A DNA stretch of 64,000 nucleotides from Lyophyllum atratum (taxonomy: Eukaryota > Basidiomycota > Agaricomycetes > Agaricales > Lyophyllaceae): the NCBI GenBank assembly GCA_014905825.1, contig JACGCN010000013.1, positions 806,001 to 870,000 on the forward strand, written 5' to 3'. The notes below the pieces were generated by a model, which made no database searches, was not told the origin of the DNA, and was given only the letters and a program-made list of their open reading frames with translations. This document shows positions 1-13,800 of this stretch, in pieces. The number at the start of each line of letters is the position of its first letter. Position 1 is the stretch's first letter. Position numbers and translations under genes: made by a program.

Positions 1-289
1 ACGCTCGTGCCTACGTCATGTACAGGAAGACGAGGAATTATACTATGTAACACTCTACTAGAAATATATAAAACAGACAAAGAAACGTGCGCGGCTTCCA
101 ATGTCAATATAATAACAGAATACGATGTGACGTCCAAATAACACGATGCCCAAAATAAGAGATAGGGATAGAGACAGTGTCCGTTTGCAAGTAAAGAGTG
201 TAAAGTCCAAATGAGTGGATATCATGAAATGAATGTGGTGGTGATGGTGGCGGTTGTAATAGTCTGGTTACATTCGGTTGTGAGGTTTC
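1..289. other. 3' flank of the GT2 gene, no gene seen
   Basis: This stretch follows the stop codon of the leftward glycosyltransferase and probably holds its 3' UTR. I see no coding sequence or RNA gene. A short GGTGGTGATGGTGGCGG simple repeat lies near 236-253. Confidence 0.5.
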
Positions 290-3200
290 TTAGTAGGAGA
301 ATACCATGAGCCATGGGTTGAGTACAATCTGCAGAATAGAGATGTCAGTTCAAATGGCCAGCTAACGAGTAGATGCGACATACAGGGAAAAGGATGTGAC
401 CAGCGGCGACAATGCTAGTTGAGAGGACACGTTAATTATAGGTAGGCAAAGACGACGTTAAGAGACTCACGCAAGAGGCATGATAACGGCCCAGGAGGTT
501 CCAGGAATTCTCCACTCCGGTGGTACCGCCGAGGTAGACAGGATGATGATACCAACGATGCAAATGAAGCATATCATGAATGCCAACCAAAAGCGCTTCC
601 ATATCCTCGGAATTTCAATCCAGAAATTTGAACGTTCGACTTCCTGTGGATTGATCCAATCAACATTGGCTCAAATGAGAGATTGAGGTACGAACCTTCT
701 TAGTTGCACCCCAAGTAATGTTGTAGGAGAACAAGTGTGCTAGAAGGGCGGTCGAAAGATGGATACTGAGGCCGCCGAAGAAGAAGAAGCTGGTTGAGGC
801 GTCCATAAGTAACCTATCAAAGACTGGACAAAGGAAGAACTCACAAGAATGGAACCCAAGTCAAATTCTCGATCAAGGCGGAGAATATGTCGCGGTGGCC
901 AAGACGGTATTCCAGAAGCGTATAGCCAAGATTTCCCGCACCAGGGAAGACGACCGTGCAGGCGAGCCAAATCTCGAAACTGTGGAGGTAGTATCCGTCC
1001 ACTTCAAGGGCAAACCCAAGAAGAAGGTAGTTGAGGATAGAGAGGATAGCTGATGCGGCGATTCCGTAGTATGAAAACATGTACGACATCATGGTGACCT
1101 TGTAGTGGATAGGGGCGCTGGACCACAGGAAGAGACGGAGCTGCTTGGTGATGGGTCCCATATGCCACCAGTCGACGAGTGGGTTGAAGATGAGCTCGTT
1201 ACAGCCTAGAGACGATCTGGTCAGTGGCACAGAGAGAGGTTGAGTGATTAGCGTGACGAACCATAAGCGTACTTCTGCCACCGGTTTAGTTCATCATCTA
1301 CCGTCAGGGAGACACCTTCCTTGAAGCCGCCTTCGGAGTATGTAGCCCATCGGATGATGTAGCCTTTCAACTAAGGAAAACGTTAAGCCATAAGCGGCAA
1401 AATGGAAGGCAAGGTGGTGACGCACTTGAAGCCGCAAGGCCATATCGAAGTCCTCGGACACGTTAGTCTCCGACCAGATCTTCGAGATGCCATCCGAATC
1501 GATGAAGGCCGCATCTTGAATGGCCGACCATCGGAGGAAGGCATTGTGCCCAACGAATGGTGCCACCTCGCCGTTCGCACAGCCCATGGATATGCACTTG
1601 TTGATACGCCGTGTGAAGTGGGCAATGCCGTTCTCGAAATAGTGGTGGGCGACCTGCATGACGTCTGCGGTGCCGCCGGTGAGCAAACGGGACGGCAAAC
1701 GGGTACGAGGCACTAACCGGATTCGTGTTGGATGATCGCAACTTCTGGGCACTCCGCCAGTTCCCGTGCGGCATCCCTGAAGCAGTCCTGCAGGATACTT
1801 AGACTTTTGTCTCGAAGCACAACGCCGTCATTCTCACCTCCGGAACAATAGTGTCGGAATCAACGATCAGGACGACCTCACCCATGCGGATTGACCTTCC
1901 GTTCTTGGCCCATGGTTTCCATTTCTGACCGTTTGCCTGGTAGACCTCATCGATAGCGAGCTCGAGCGCCTTGTCCTCCAATGAATCGCTATCTGAGTTC
2001 GCTTGATATTCGCCGGATGCCTCAAGGGCGAGAATGTGTTTCTCCATCAACAGAGAAAGCTGCCGAAGGGGTGTGAATCAAGTACAGTCGGCGAACTAAG
2101 CATCATGATGCATACCTGTAAGCCGTAGTTCATGTTGGATGCCTTCTTGAAACGACCAGCACGCTTGAATCCGTCAGGTGCACTTGAGTGTCCAGGCCGA
2201 GCGATCCAGCCAATGTTGTGATCGGCGTAGAAGGCGATTCGTTTCTCTCGTTCCGCTTCATCGATGAGCTGAAGACCGTCATCGTGGACGAAGATGGCAG
2301 AGGTGCCTCCTTGACGGGCGTACGTCTGCATAGCCTTCTTGAGCGAGTACACAGATGGGGCACTGAACATTCATGATGAGCATTCAGCATTAACTTTGAA
2401 GGAGCCGAATCGGACGAGCGTCACGTGGACAAGGAACGCCAGGGCGACGCAGTGGAAGGAGTGAAAGTAACGCGGAGTAAGAGCTCGAAACCCATCAACT
2501 CACATGGTCTCCTCCAAACTCTCCTTGTAAACGGGCAGCTCGATTGTGACGTGTGGCAGTTGTGAATCAACTTCTGAGTTGGGCTCGGCCTTGATCGCAG
2601 AGTAGTATCTGGAGTTTTCGTGATACTGTGCGACAGGTCCCAGGCTGTGTGAAACTGTCATAGTCCGTCAAGTAAGGCGAAGGTGACGGTATCCACGTAC
2701 ACAAATGATACGTTTGCGATGATTTGGAGGGCAAAGAACTAGATGAAATGTGTGTCAGAATCATAATAGGACATCAGACGTCAGGACGAGAGCTTACTAG
2801 GGACACACAGAGGAGGAATGGAGTTGTAGCTAGTAGGCCAAAGCGAGCGTAAGTGTGATCGAGGCGGAACTCCTGGAGTAGAATGGCGAGGCCGCTGAGG
2901 ATGAAAACTATGGGATGACCGTGAGAAAGTATCACTGTATCGAGTGATCCACTCACAAACGGCGAAGCCAAGACCAAGACCACCGTATATGGGAGCAAAT
3001 AGACGGATGGGTCGCGTCTCACGTCCAGTAGAACCCTTTTCGAGGTCCTTCGAGGCAGCGTTGGAGGCCCGCTTTTTGGACAGCCTCCAGCTCCATTTTG
3101 ATCCCGTCTTGGTAGGCTGCTCTACGGGAGCCGGAATTCCTTCCTTTTCAGCTAGCGCGATGGCCGCGACAGCATCGGTCATGGTGATGGGGTGGCGAAA

Positions 3201-3968
3201 GTTCTTCTCATTGAGGTTGACGTTCGAGGCGGTCGTGGAAGGAGAGATGGAGGCTGTCGCAGAAGATACCATGGAGGCCGGGTTCGTACGGGAACGCCAG
3301 ACGAACTTCATGATCTTCTCCTCAAATTCGGCACATAAGGGAACGATGTTGTCGAGCTCGTCTGACCAGGCGATCAAAACCCGCTCATCGCGCTAGAGGG
3401 TTCATAATAAGAAGGGTCCCCCAGCTCTAAAAGTGACAGGTAAACGTACAATGAAAGCGCCGCATTGCTCCTTGTCGGCCTTCGGCAGGTGGCTCACTGT
3501 GTCCAGAATTTGGATTCGAGTGTTGGTGTCGAGGTGAATGGCGTCGGAATCATCAGACCTGGATGAGAAGAATGAGTCTGAAGAAGCCATATAGCGATAA
3601 TAAGGTAGGCATACACGGTCGTAAGAGCCGAATGCACGGCGGCACTGCGAATCTTGACGGCGACCAGAGGGTTCAGAGATCGTACAGCGACCTCGAAAGG
3701 CGCCAAGTATGGGTTTTCATAAGGGAAAACACGAAATTGCCCAGGGTCCACTCGTAAGCATACGCCGGCAGAGATGTTCTCCTCAGAAGGCTTGAACCAA
3801 GCGTCGCCCGAGGTCTATGAAAGAAGTGAGTACATCCATAATCGAAACTGAAGAGTGTGATATAGCCATAGCGCACGCCCTCCTCCCGCAGTGCGATGAG
3901 TTCAGAAATAAAGGACTCACCGAACGAAAAATCCAGTGCAACACGGCGTCGTAGGAATCATAGTCCAT
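290..3968 (-). CDS. Family 2 glycosyltransferase, multi-membrane, chitin/hyaluronan synthase-like
   Basis: This multi-exon leftward gene encodes a GT2 enzyme of a fungal family related to processive polysaccharide synthases. Such enzymes sit in a membrane and add sugars from nucleotide-sugar donors to a growing chain; the product is unknown here. The start is the ATG at 3968 (MDYDSYDAVLHWIF). The N-terminal half carries hydrophobic segments and a charged linker. The nucleotide-binding DxD is seen as VDSDT near 1860, an acceptor-site box as EDFDMALRLQ near 1440, and an NRW box (DELNRWQKYAYG) near 1275-1310. Hydrophobic helices follow, and the last exons give IVAAGHILFP and then IVLNPWLMVFSY before the TAA at 290-292. 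GTGAGT and GTATGT donors are clear in the last introns. Family assignment is secure; the sugar specificity is not. Confidence 0.82.
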
Positions 3969-6900
3969 GATGCCCAATTATTTTGGCTGACGAGAAGAAA
4001 CACTGAAAGCCGGGTCGTAAGATAGAGTAACGGGCCCAAAGGTAAAATAGACGGGAGACAAGGAGTTTAAAAGAGATTCCAGGAATGAGTCTGCATCAGG
4101 TGTTATCATTATTCGGCAAACAGTGCTCAGAAGTTAACCTCCTTCCGTCAAAGGTCCCAGATGAGAATCCAGGTTCCCAGATTCGGAATGAGATCGCGCG
4201 GGTCAACCGGCAGGCGGTACACGTCTGTGACTGCTCAGCCTGACGGAAGATGAGAAGTGAAGTGACAGCTCGGTGGAGAGAAAATTGCCCCGGCAACAGC
4301 ATGTTGGAAGATAGGTACAACGACGCATGCTTACATGTCCCTCGATGTAGACGCATTTGTTACTATAGCCCGCCTTCTTTCCATGGGATTCTGATCGGAT
4401 TATCGGATTAAAGGTCAATCCCAAAATGATGAGCACACAGGCTGATCCTCCGGAGAAACAATGGTACAGAGAAGCACCCTCTTTGCGGTGGGTGCTGAGG
4501 GGCTTTGGGAAAACAAAGACCGCGAGTAGATGATCTATATGACTGACAGATTAGCCGTGGATTTCATACGAAATGCATTCATTACGCCGTTAACTCATCC
4601 ATGCGGTGCGGCGCTCGTTAGGAGTACCGTTTTCTTCTTATACGGAGTTCTAGCATCTGTAAATTGAATTCAACGCTTTGCCGTCGTCCATGGCGTTATA
4701 TCAAAACAGATACCCGCGTCCAAATCGCAGGATTGCAAGGATCACCCGGTAGCCTGTAAGGCTCGCATTATGTGCAACAGTCAGCGTTTGACAGAGACGT
4801 GTGAAGAGAAGAGAAGAGACAAGGACGTTCCGTTAGGATATCATCATGATGTTGATGAGTCATCCTGCCACATGTCAGTTTGTGGCAACTTTTCCTGTCA
4901 AACTCGCGATTTGGTCCTATTTGCCAATGCCTTCCTATGTTCTTGCTCGGCTGCTGCACACACTGCGCAGTGATAGACTTTCATGCTCCCTTGCATGTCC
5001 AGATGATCACCTGGTATTGGAAATACGAACATCCTTACTCTCGCCCTTGCGTGTGCTGGCCTGGCTTGAACCGCCTACAACGGGCCCTTCCGACATCAAT
5101 ACTTCAAAATTTCGAGATGCGGTGTCAAAGCGGCACTACGGCAATCCTCATCATGAACCTTGCTAACGAAATCTCGGTCATCTCGTGCGCCCTCGTATGA
5201 AATTTCTGTTCGGTCCAGAGACTCTAGACCTTGGGCGCTAAGTTGTATTGCATTTCCCAGTTCTGAGACTCACACGCCAGGTTCGTCCAAGGTCTAAATG
5301 AGAGATAAGAGGTCGTTATCCACAACTTTTAATACTCATTGAAATGATATCGCCATTCAATGGACATTGCATGTCTACAATGACACCAGAAATGCACAGA
5401 TGTCATCGTGTCCTCGACGAAGGCCTGATCGTGCTGTTGATCCTGTCTGGTGGCCAAGACACGATTGGAATATCCGACTGGGATACTGTACAGAGTTTCA
5501 GGTGAGTAATGCATTGAGCTTTGGAGGCGTCTTAACATGTGATGCGCCCGTAATCGTAGACGCCACAGTGGCTTTTAGGCAACGTGAGGGACAATCACCA
5601 CACCTGTCTACGAAATCGACTGCACAACCAATTTCCGGTCGCCACATTGGGTTCCTTATTTCAGGCTAGTAGGAGCCGGTCTTCTTGAGGCTGATCAAGT
5701 TCCTGCCCAGTGCCCGCGTCGTTTTCGCGCCGACATCTTACGATATTCTGGGCCTTGGATCACAGATAACATCTAATCAGGTACTGGTCAACTCGAGCAG
5801 CCATTTTTAACATGACATAGAAGACTTCGGTATCTCCTGATCGACCCTGGTAAACCGTCGAACTAAATGAATGGCCACGAGGAATAGCAACTCAGGAGTA
5901 TCCAATATTTAGGGTGGGGCTTATTTTAGAACGTATTGCCAGTGACAAGCGACTCAAAACGGATTCGAAGGAGCGCGTTGCATTGTACTGACGCTCGCAA
6001 TGTGGCGCTCCGAGGTATGATAAGAACCTTTCGTACCTCGTTATACTGATTGAGTATAGAATTTTTGCGTTATCTTACAGCTTGCCACCCCGATCCCGTT
6101 GTTCTTGTATTCGACGCATTGTATGGCCGAGCGATAACGCACTGGCATCCCCGCGTGGCCGAGAAAAGCGCAGCTTCTGCTCATGATCGAAAAAAGAAGC
6201 GTACCGGTGCTTTTTGTGCTTTTCCGGCATTTCTATCCTTCTTCCATTCAAGTTGGCTACTATTTCTGCAGATAACAATCTCATTCATAGTGTCATCGAG
6301 AGACAGTGGAGCACCTCGCCGACTCTTCGATCCACGTATGGGAACAGCCCGTCTTTCAAGTCCCAGGGCTGTGAACGGAGTAGAAATTATGGCGACAGGA
6401 AGGCCCCTAATTTCAAGCAAGCCGTAAACGATCAGCACAGACTTAGAAGCGATGCTACGATGACGATGGCATGTCGAGCTCCCGGAAGATCCAGATGTTG
6501 TTTGCTGAAACGGACATCCTACAAGTAAGATCCGTGGATGTAAGATGATTGCAGTGTCTGGATACTAGATCTAGTATTCGCATCGTCTAAAGTATCTAGC
6601 TTTGCACCACACGCTCAAAGGAGCCTTGCGAGGGACTTTACTTACACTCTAAATGATTACTTGCCTTGTATCTGACCGATTTACTACTAGTCTAAGTACT
6701 AAGTAGTCGTACTAGCACTAGTCACTAGTAGTAGTAGTACTGCCGAATGCCACGGTCTTTCAAATAGTCATGTGACCGCGTAAATGCTGGCAATGGGCGC
6801 CGAGCACTGCAACTGGCAGTCCAACGCTCCTCAGCGACTCGGAGTCCAGTTTGACCAGCAATCCCTCGCCTTGGAAGTAACGGCCTTGGAAGTAACGACC

Positions 6901-8015
6901 TCTTTTATAGGACCCGCACACTGGTCTCGCCAGCTTTGGATTCTATCTCCTGGGAATCCTGATGCTTGGATGTGTAGGTCTTGCCGTGACATTCAGAATC
7001 CATGAAATCCATCAAAATCTGTCCGGCAAGAGTACATGGGAAGACCCATCCACTTTCATCTAGTATCGCTTTTTTTCCACTGCCCTGCTTTTCTCCGTTC
7101 AATGCTTGTGCCTCGATGGACAAAGCGCATGCATCACCGGATCGACATTCACGTTTTGCCCAAGGCCGGCTATGTATGTTAGGAAGATAAATACAGGGGC
7201 AGGGGGTACAGTGCCATAACTGGATAACCCCTGCTGTGCCTTGATAGGGCCTCCGAACCAACATAAGTGACATTGCTTGACATACGTGAGTGGCAGGACT
7301 TTCGATGTGTTGGGCAGTCGATTCTAACTTATGTTTGCAATCACCGGTATCAGCGGTACTGCGTCCAATGAAACACTTAATGTGGTGTCTAGCGCTGAAA
7401 CGGGCGCCGCAACTTAAGCTTCGTATCAACCACATACGGGACGGTGGCACCTAACGTAGTACATGCGATCGTGGCTTTCGACGGTCATTCATCAGGTCGA
7501 TGTGACGCACAAATAACACAGGTTCGGCCGGGTGGGATGATCGACGCTGCGCATGCTGTCTATCATTAGGATCAAGCTTTGGTGTGATATCTTTTCGCTG
7601 CGACATGCCGCACCAATACTGAACAAGGGTGAGGGTGATGGAAGAAATCGTGGCTATCGATGACCGGCTTATCTCCCATTTGCTGATTGGAAAACCCAGG
7701 CGGGCTCGTCAGTCGGTGCAAATGGAGAAATCTACGGAACCCAAAATTGTGGGAGCCCGATGAACTTTTAGTCAAAGAAGGCTCGGATATAATGGAAGAG
7801 ATCGATTCTGCCGTGCTTCAGATCCGTAAAGGCAATCGAGTATTCCAGACCAGGTACAGCCGAATTTGTTGGACAGCCGTAAGGACGTGACCGTTCGCTG
7901 GACTTGCGAAGATATCAACGTCAACTCTTGCCTGCCTTATAATCTTACCCTCGGCCACCTGTCTTTAAGGCTGCTTGTTCGTATTCCCGCTCAGTCCTCA
8001 CTGACTCTCGCATCC
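3969..8015. other. Four-kilobase stretch without a supported gene
   Basis: Only short open frames occur here, with no motif I recognise and no convincing chain of exons. The interval between the divergent GT2 and GH16 genes must hold both promoters, but I cannot point to elements. A dense cluster of TAG/GTA/CTAG words with many short palindromes lies at about 6676-6745; similar clusters lie just past the LINE 3' end and just after the FAH gene. Confidence 0.5.
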
Positions 8016-10414
8016 ATGCCGAAGCCAGCCCCGATCCACGTCCAGGACGACTCGAACAAGCTCTCGCCCCCTCAGCCACAGTTCGTCGTGGATGGGACCC
8101 CTGATACTGATTCTGAACGACAACCATCCTCGCATTCTCGTACGACATCTGGCGCGGTATCTTACGTCGATTCCCCTCCTATAACCCCCCGCAGCCAGAC
8201 TTTTGGCAACCACATTAATCCCTTCTCGCCTCCTGAGAGCATCATCAGCTTTGGCTCTAGCGTACCGGATACCCCTGCTCAGACTCCCGGCCACCATGCT
8301 CACCAGGGCTCCCACTCGCACTTCCCTTTCCCGGACACCTCACCCAGGAGTGGCGTCACTTCTCGTGCCACCAGTGTGGCCGACCTGTCGCGAATGTCCT
8401 CCGGCTACTATAGCAGTCGTCCTAGCACTGCCGATTTTGGCTCTTACCGCGGCTCCACTACGCGCCTGAGGGAGGCATTCACATCGCCCCCCACGCGGCC
8501 CCTCACCATGATGAGCGTCGCACCTGCTTCGAAGGTCGAGCGTGTGCGCCCAAAGTCTACTATGCTGTCTGCAAAACCAGCATTGGAGAAGCCATGGATC
8601 ACGGAACGCGATCCATCTTCTCGAATCGCCTATTTTCTAACCTATGGAGTCATGCTTATTGGCCTGGCATGTGGCGCCATCCGGTGCTGGACCGGATGGG
8701 AGGACGTTCCCCTGATTAAGAGCAATCTTTGCCTGGTTATGGACGAAAATTTCGATTCCGAAGAGGGCGTGTTCGGTGATAATGGCAAGTTCTTCCGAGA
8801 GGTCGATATGAGCGGCTTTGGGTAAGCATCGTCCAGTTATAAGCGGGAGCAAAGAGCTAATCGTTGATGCAGAAACGGCGAATTTGAAATGACCACTGCC
8901 TCGCGCAATAATTCATTCGTCAAAGATGGCCATCTTTACATTGCACCCACCCTCACGTCGGATAACCTTGGAGCGGCTGCCATCGAGGACGGGTTCGTGT
9001 ACAACATCACCGGCTGTACCTTTAATATCACTCGCGGCGCCTCTTACACCGACCCCTCGCACGCTTCGAAAATGAATATCAGCAACATTGCCTCAGACGA
9101 TGACTTCGATATCGCTGGGTATACGAAAGCTTGCTCTGCCGTCAGCAACTCGACCTCGGGACAGATCATCAATCCCGTTCAGAGCGCGCGAATCAGTACC
9201 CGCAGAAGCGCTAGCATCAAGTACGGAAAGGTCGAAGTCCGAGCTAAGATACCTACCGGGTGCGCTTTTAAGGTCCTTTCTTCTAATTCGAGGCTAAACT
9301 TTTTTATTTTAGTGACTGGGTGAGCTGCACTAAACCGACACTACGCCTCGCGGATACTAACCCTGTGGCGTGCAGCTGTGGCCTGCTATCTGGATGCTTC
9401 CTGTCGATAACAAATATGGCGCGTGGCCCTTGAGCGGTAAGTTGAACCATACTCCTCGGAATCCCTGTCATGTAGCGTTACAGAACCTCCTTACTTAACA
9501 TCCTTTCCCAGGTGAAATTGATATCATGGAGGCACGTGGAAATGGACCGAGTTACACTCGACAGTGAGTCTCACGACCGATTCATTTTCATTCATTAATT
9601 GTTCAATATTCGCTCAGAGGAACCAATTGGGTTCGAGGGTCACTGAACTGGGGACCCCTGACCTGGCTCAATGGCGTCGCCAAGACCTACGGTGCATGGC
9701 CCCTGAGACGAGGCTCCTATGACACCGATTTCCACACCTACGGCCTCGAATGGACCGAGGAATTCATGTACGCCGCCTCCACGCTGTACATTCGCGAAGC
9801 TCTAATCACGACGTTACTGTTCATGCAGCCGAATTTATGTTGACACGCGCCTGCACCATATGATGCCCGTCCTGAAGGTGGACAAGCAAAGCTTCTGGGA
9901 ACGCGGAGACTTCCCGTCTGTGGTGCAGAACGGCTCACAGACCGTCATCTTGGATAATCCGTGGATCAATGGAACGACCGCAGCCCCCTTTGATCAATGT
10001 AAGTACATGTCTTTGACCTCGTAACGCTCCTCAGTGTCACTAGCCAGTCGACTGATCTTCCTTCGTTGTTATTTAGCATTTTACCTCATCTTGAACGTAG
10101 CCGTCGGGGGGACGAACGGGTGGTTCCCTGACAGCGCTGGGGACAAGCCGTGGTTAGATGGATCTCAGAGTACGTATCTATCTCTGGCGAGTTCCTTGCT
10201 GTCGGCTTACCCCGTCGCATCGTTTCAAGCTGCTATGGCAGACTTCTGGAAGAACAAAGGTAAGTGGCTGCCGACTTGGCCCTCGAGTGTCGAGGATCGC
10301 GCCATGGTTGTGTACGTACCTCCTGATCATCAGGAAGTTGTGTCCATTGTGACTGACCTTGGACCCTGCTTGCCTAACGACAGTGATTCAGTAAAGATGT
10401 GGCAGAAATGCTGA
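8016..10414 (+). CDS. GH16 glucan-modifying enzyme, KRE6/SKN1-type
   Basis: The protein is a type II membrane enzyme of glycoside hydrolase family 16. Its KRE6/SKN1 relatives act in the secretory pathway in beta-1,6-glucan assembly of the cell wall. The start is the ATG at 8016 (MPKPAPIHVQDD), the only in-frame ATG in the first exon. Residues 1-200 are a Ser/Pro-rich cytosolic tail, followed by one membrane helix (AYFLTYGVMLIGLACGAI) and the lumenal GH16 domain. The catalytic box reads GEIDIME, with both acidic residues present, and NVAVGGTNGWFP lies near the end. The gene has at least seven introns, including one on each side of a 7-nt exon at 9313-9319 that restores IPTGDWLWPAIWM. The stop is the TGA at 10412-10414. 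The enzyme looks intact. Function is inferred from the family. Confidence 0.9.
9313..9319 (+). other. 7-nt microexon of the GH16 gene
   Basis: Exon TGACTGG lies between intron 9260-9312 (GTGCGC...TTTTAG) and intron 9320-9375 (GTGAGC...GTGCAG). Including it joins ACC GG|T GAC TGG|CTG TGG and gives the family-typical TGDWLWPAIWML; skipping it breaks the frame. Confidence 0.75.
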
Positions 10415-10640
10415 ACATGACCAGCCATAAGATGGGCTGGGAACGATACATGCCTGGACGCTTTTGAACAGAACTCACTTTGAACATCACATATCGGTCA
10501 TCAGTCTAAGCTTATAATGATTTGAACGCTACGATGATACTTTAGCGCATTATCCGCCACTTTATCACCAGACAGGCTATTCAGCACGCTACACATGCAC
10601 AGACAGACATACATTCTTTTGGACTCTAAAACTTTATCGC
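10415..10640. other. Spacer between the GH16 stop and the LINE 3' end
   Basis: This interval follows the GH16 stop codon and probably contains its 3' UTR. The LINE lies tail-to-tail with the gene. No other feature is seen. Confidence 0.5.
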
Positions 10641-10882
10641 ACTAAGCTATGTAGTAGTAGTAGTATATTACCGGCATGGTCCAATTCCTGAACGCCGGGG
10701 TTCCGAGAGTTTCCCGATGCTACTAAGTACAGGCAAATAACTAAGTAATCTACATCATCGTCTCGGACCCATATCCACAACTCCGAGTGAGCTAGGCCGC
10801 AGTTCAGGTTGATCACCAAGTAGCCATAGACATGGGTAAGGGAAAAATCCCTACAGAGACACATCCTTTTTGAGCGGGAATA

Positions 10883-13800
10883 TCACTCATAGACAGCAAG
10901 ATCTGAAATATATATTGGGATAGACTCATAGAGTGCCAACACTTCATGTGTGAATTTCGCGAGCAGCCTGACAGTTGATCTCTCATGTAGGATTCTTTTA
11001 AGCAGATCAATTGAGGAGATCATGGGACGGCGTGGCATATGCGGGGCATCTGTGTAAATTTTCACCAAGAATTCGTCACGGAGGGCAGATAGCTCGTTAG
11101 AGCCAGTGCACTCCAATAGAGCATGTTCAGGGCTTTCAATGGCAACTTTACAAAAACGGCAAAGTCTCCAGCTTCGCATAACTCGAGGTCGGCGGTGCTC
11201 AGACCATCTCAGCCGCTCAATAGCTAAGGCATGAGAGGAAAGCAGTAGCCTTGTCAGTGCTTTTCTGTGCTCATTGATTGGTATACTCAGATAATGTCTG
11301 AAATGAAGTGTTTTTTGCACGGGGTGACTATCTTTCTGTGGTTCCAGTCTGTTGTGCAGAAGATACAATTTTGGAGAGGATTCAAGCTCATTTTGTAGGT
11401 AGCCCTCCATATTACTTTGGAATACTTTTATCACCTCATTGACTTGTAGAGGAGTGATAGTTTCCAAGTCAGGGAGTGGGACACGGAATGGTAGGTTATG
11501 CAAAACATATTGCAAATCCATTGCCCATGACGCCTTATTGTCTTTAGCAAGAGCCACAGAATCGAGGAGAGCCTTTTTGGCCAATCGTTCCATGGGTAAA
11601 CTTGACAGATAGCGTAGATACCCAAGAGCTAGGATAATCCTCCGAAACCGCAGTGGTTCGAGAGATGTCTCCGTGAACAGTGGTATAAGCATCGACCTTT
11701 TGTGTAGACCCAGAATTCGTCGTAGAAATGAGATTTGGACATCAGCAAGCTTCTCAAGAAGGGGGGGATCCACATCGAGAGCAATCTCATATGCATGAAT
11801 CAAGTGTGGGTCAATTTGGGCCATATAGAGCTTTTTAGCCTCCCAAGGGGGAAGAGTACCTATTATGGACTCCATACCAAGGACAGTGTTACCAACTGTT
11901 CGAGCTTTGCTTGCCTTATTCTTGTAATGTTTTGCAAAAATATTACGCTGGGTAGATTGTAACGTTATACCCACATAGGTTTCCTCCGTTTTCAGTTTAA
12001 TGGGATTGTCACCAAACATGAGAGTAGGCAGGATTCGGGGGATAGGACCAAAGATCATGAAGAAGGATTTAATTGCACTAAGTAGCATGAAGTTCAGGCT
12101 ACACCATAGCCAAAGCGCATTCATCTTTTTCTGTGCACCCTCAGGACTTGTCGATATGAGGATAATGTCATCGGCCTGCTCCAGGTTTGTTATGAATGTT
12201 CCTGCTAGCAGTATGTCATCCGAATCAGGGTCCAGATGAAAATCAGCCAGGTATAGGGTCCATAGTATAGGAGAGGAGTTGTCGCCAATCAGAATGCCAA
12301 TTGTCGCAAGAAATGCGGGAGACAGTTCTGACCGGTGTTTGACAACATACGACATTTTTTGGTACAACATACGCAACCAGTCAAATATGTGTCCATTTGC
12401 ACCCATTTTGCGCATTTTCAGCCATAGTGTGGCTTGCTCAGTAGATGGGAAAGCATTGCTGATATCCGCAAAGACAACATACAGGGAAACACCTTGTTCA
12501 CGAGCTCGCTCAATGGCGCACCTCAAGATGAAGACATTGTCATTAGTTCGGAAACCCTCCCTGAACCCATTTTGAGATGGGGGGAGGAGGTCACGCGCTA
12601 GGCACCATGCTGTTATCCTTTTGTGAATAATTAGTGTCATAAGCTTAAGTAGTACACTTTCGAGGCCAATGGCACGATATTCCCTTGGATCATTTTTGTC
12701 CTTCCCTCTTTTTATGATTGCAACCAGAGCTGCTGTTAACCAAGTAGAGGGGGCATCGAGACTGTGTAGACATTCATTGAGCAGCAAACGTAGCTGGTCA
12801 TTGTCAATTTCTTCAAGCTCAGCAAAGCCAACTTTATCTAACCCAGAAGCACTTTTAGCAGCAGAGTGGTCATGGAAGTGCTCCTTAGCGGCCTCAATTT
12901 CGTCCTCTGTTATTGGTGCAGAGAAGAATTGTTCTGGGGTGGTATCGACTGTTCGTTTTGGCATAGCGTTCGCCATAGCTTGATTTAGCTCACGCCTCTC
13001 TTTGTTGAAAGACAGTGGTATCGGAATGATTGGGTTCATGCGCAGTTCAAAGACTTCTTTAAGAGTACTAGCCGAGATGTCTGCGTGCATTTGCTTGGAA
13101 CCCATAATCTTCTTGGACGCGATCCAGAAATCTTTTTCAGTCTTGGCATCTAGTATGAGCGCTCTCTGCTCCATTTGCCTTTCATGTGTTGAGGTACGAT
13201 TTCTGTGACTACCCAGACGTTGAGGTTCCGGAGGGGGAGGGAGACCTTTTGGTTTTAATGGAATATATGTGACCTTATCAGAGGACACTATAATTGGCCT
13301 AGTCCGGGGAATGACTTGTATAAGAGAGCAATAAGGTGGGACAGGATCAAGCAATGCACCAGCATTTGCCAATCTGTCTGCTTCATCATGTCTCGCATTG
13401 TCACTATGCCCTTTTACTTGAATGAATACAACAGCTGCTTCTCTGGAGTGGAGGAGGGTAGCAATGTCCTTAAACAGGTCACCATTGACTATTTTCCAGC
13501 CATGAGCTGCTTTCGCAGCTCCACGAAGGGCAATTGTTTCCATCGCGTACTCAGAGTCTGAGAATATATGCAAGGTCTCATCACTGTGCGACAGTTGTAG
13601 TGCCTTAAGTATAGCATCAACCTCTCCTCGATTATTGGTCTGAGCGTCAGGGACTCTGTATGCTGCATTTCTCAGGTTGGCCTCACCCCAGTAGAGGCCA
13701 CTCCCGGCACGAGCCTGGGGCAGACCATTGTTATGACACGAGCCATCGACATATACATCCGTTGGTTGTGAGGTTTTTGTTACCTCACCGTACAGCCGTC

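Noticed and set aside
6905..7450. 181-codon minus-strand frame
   Set aside because: No motif, no clear family, no splice partners, and composition like the surrounding spacer.
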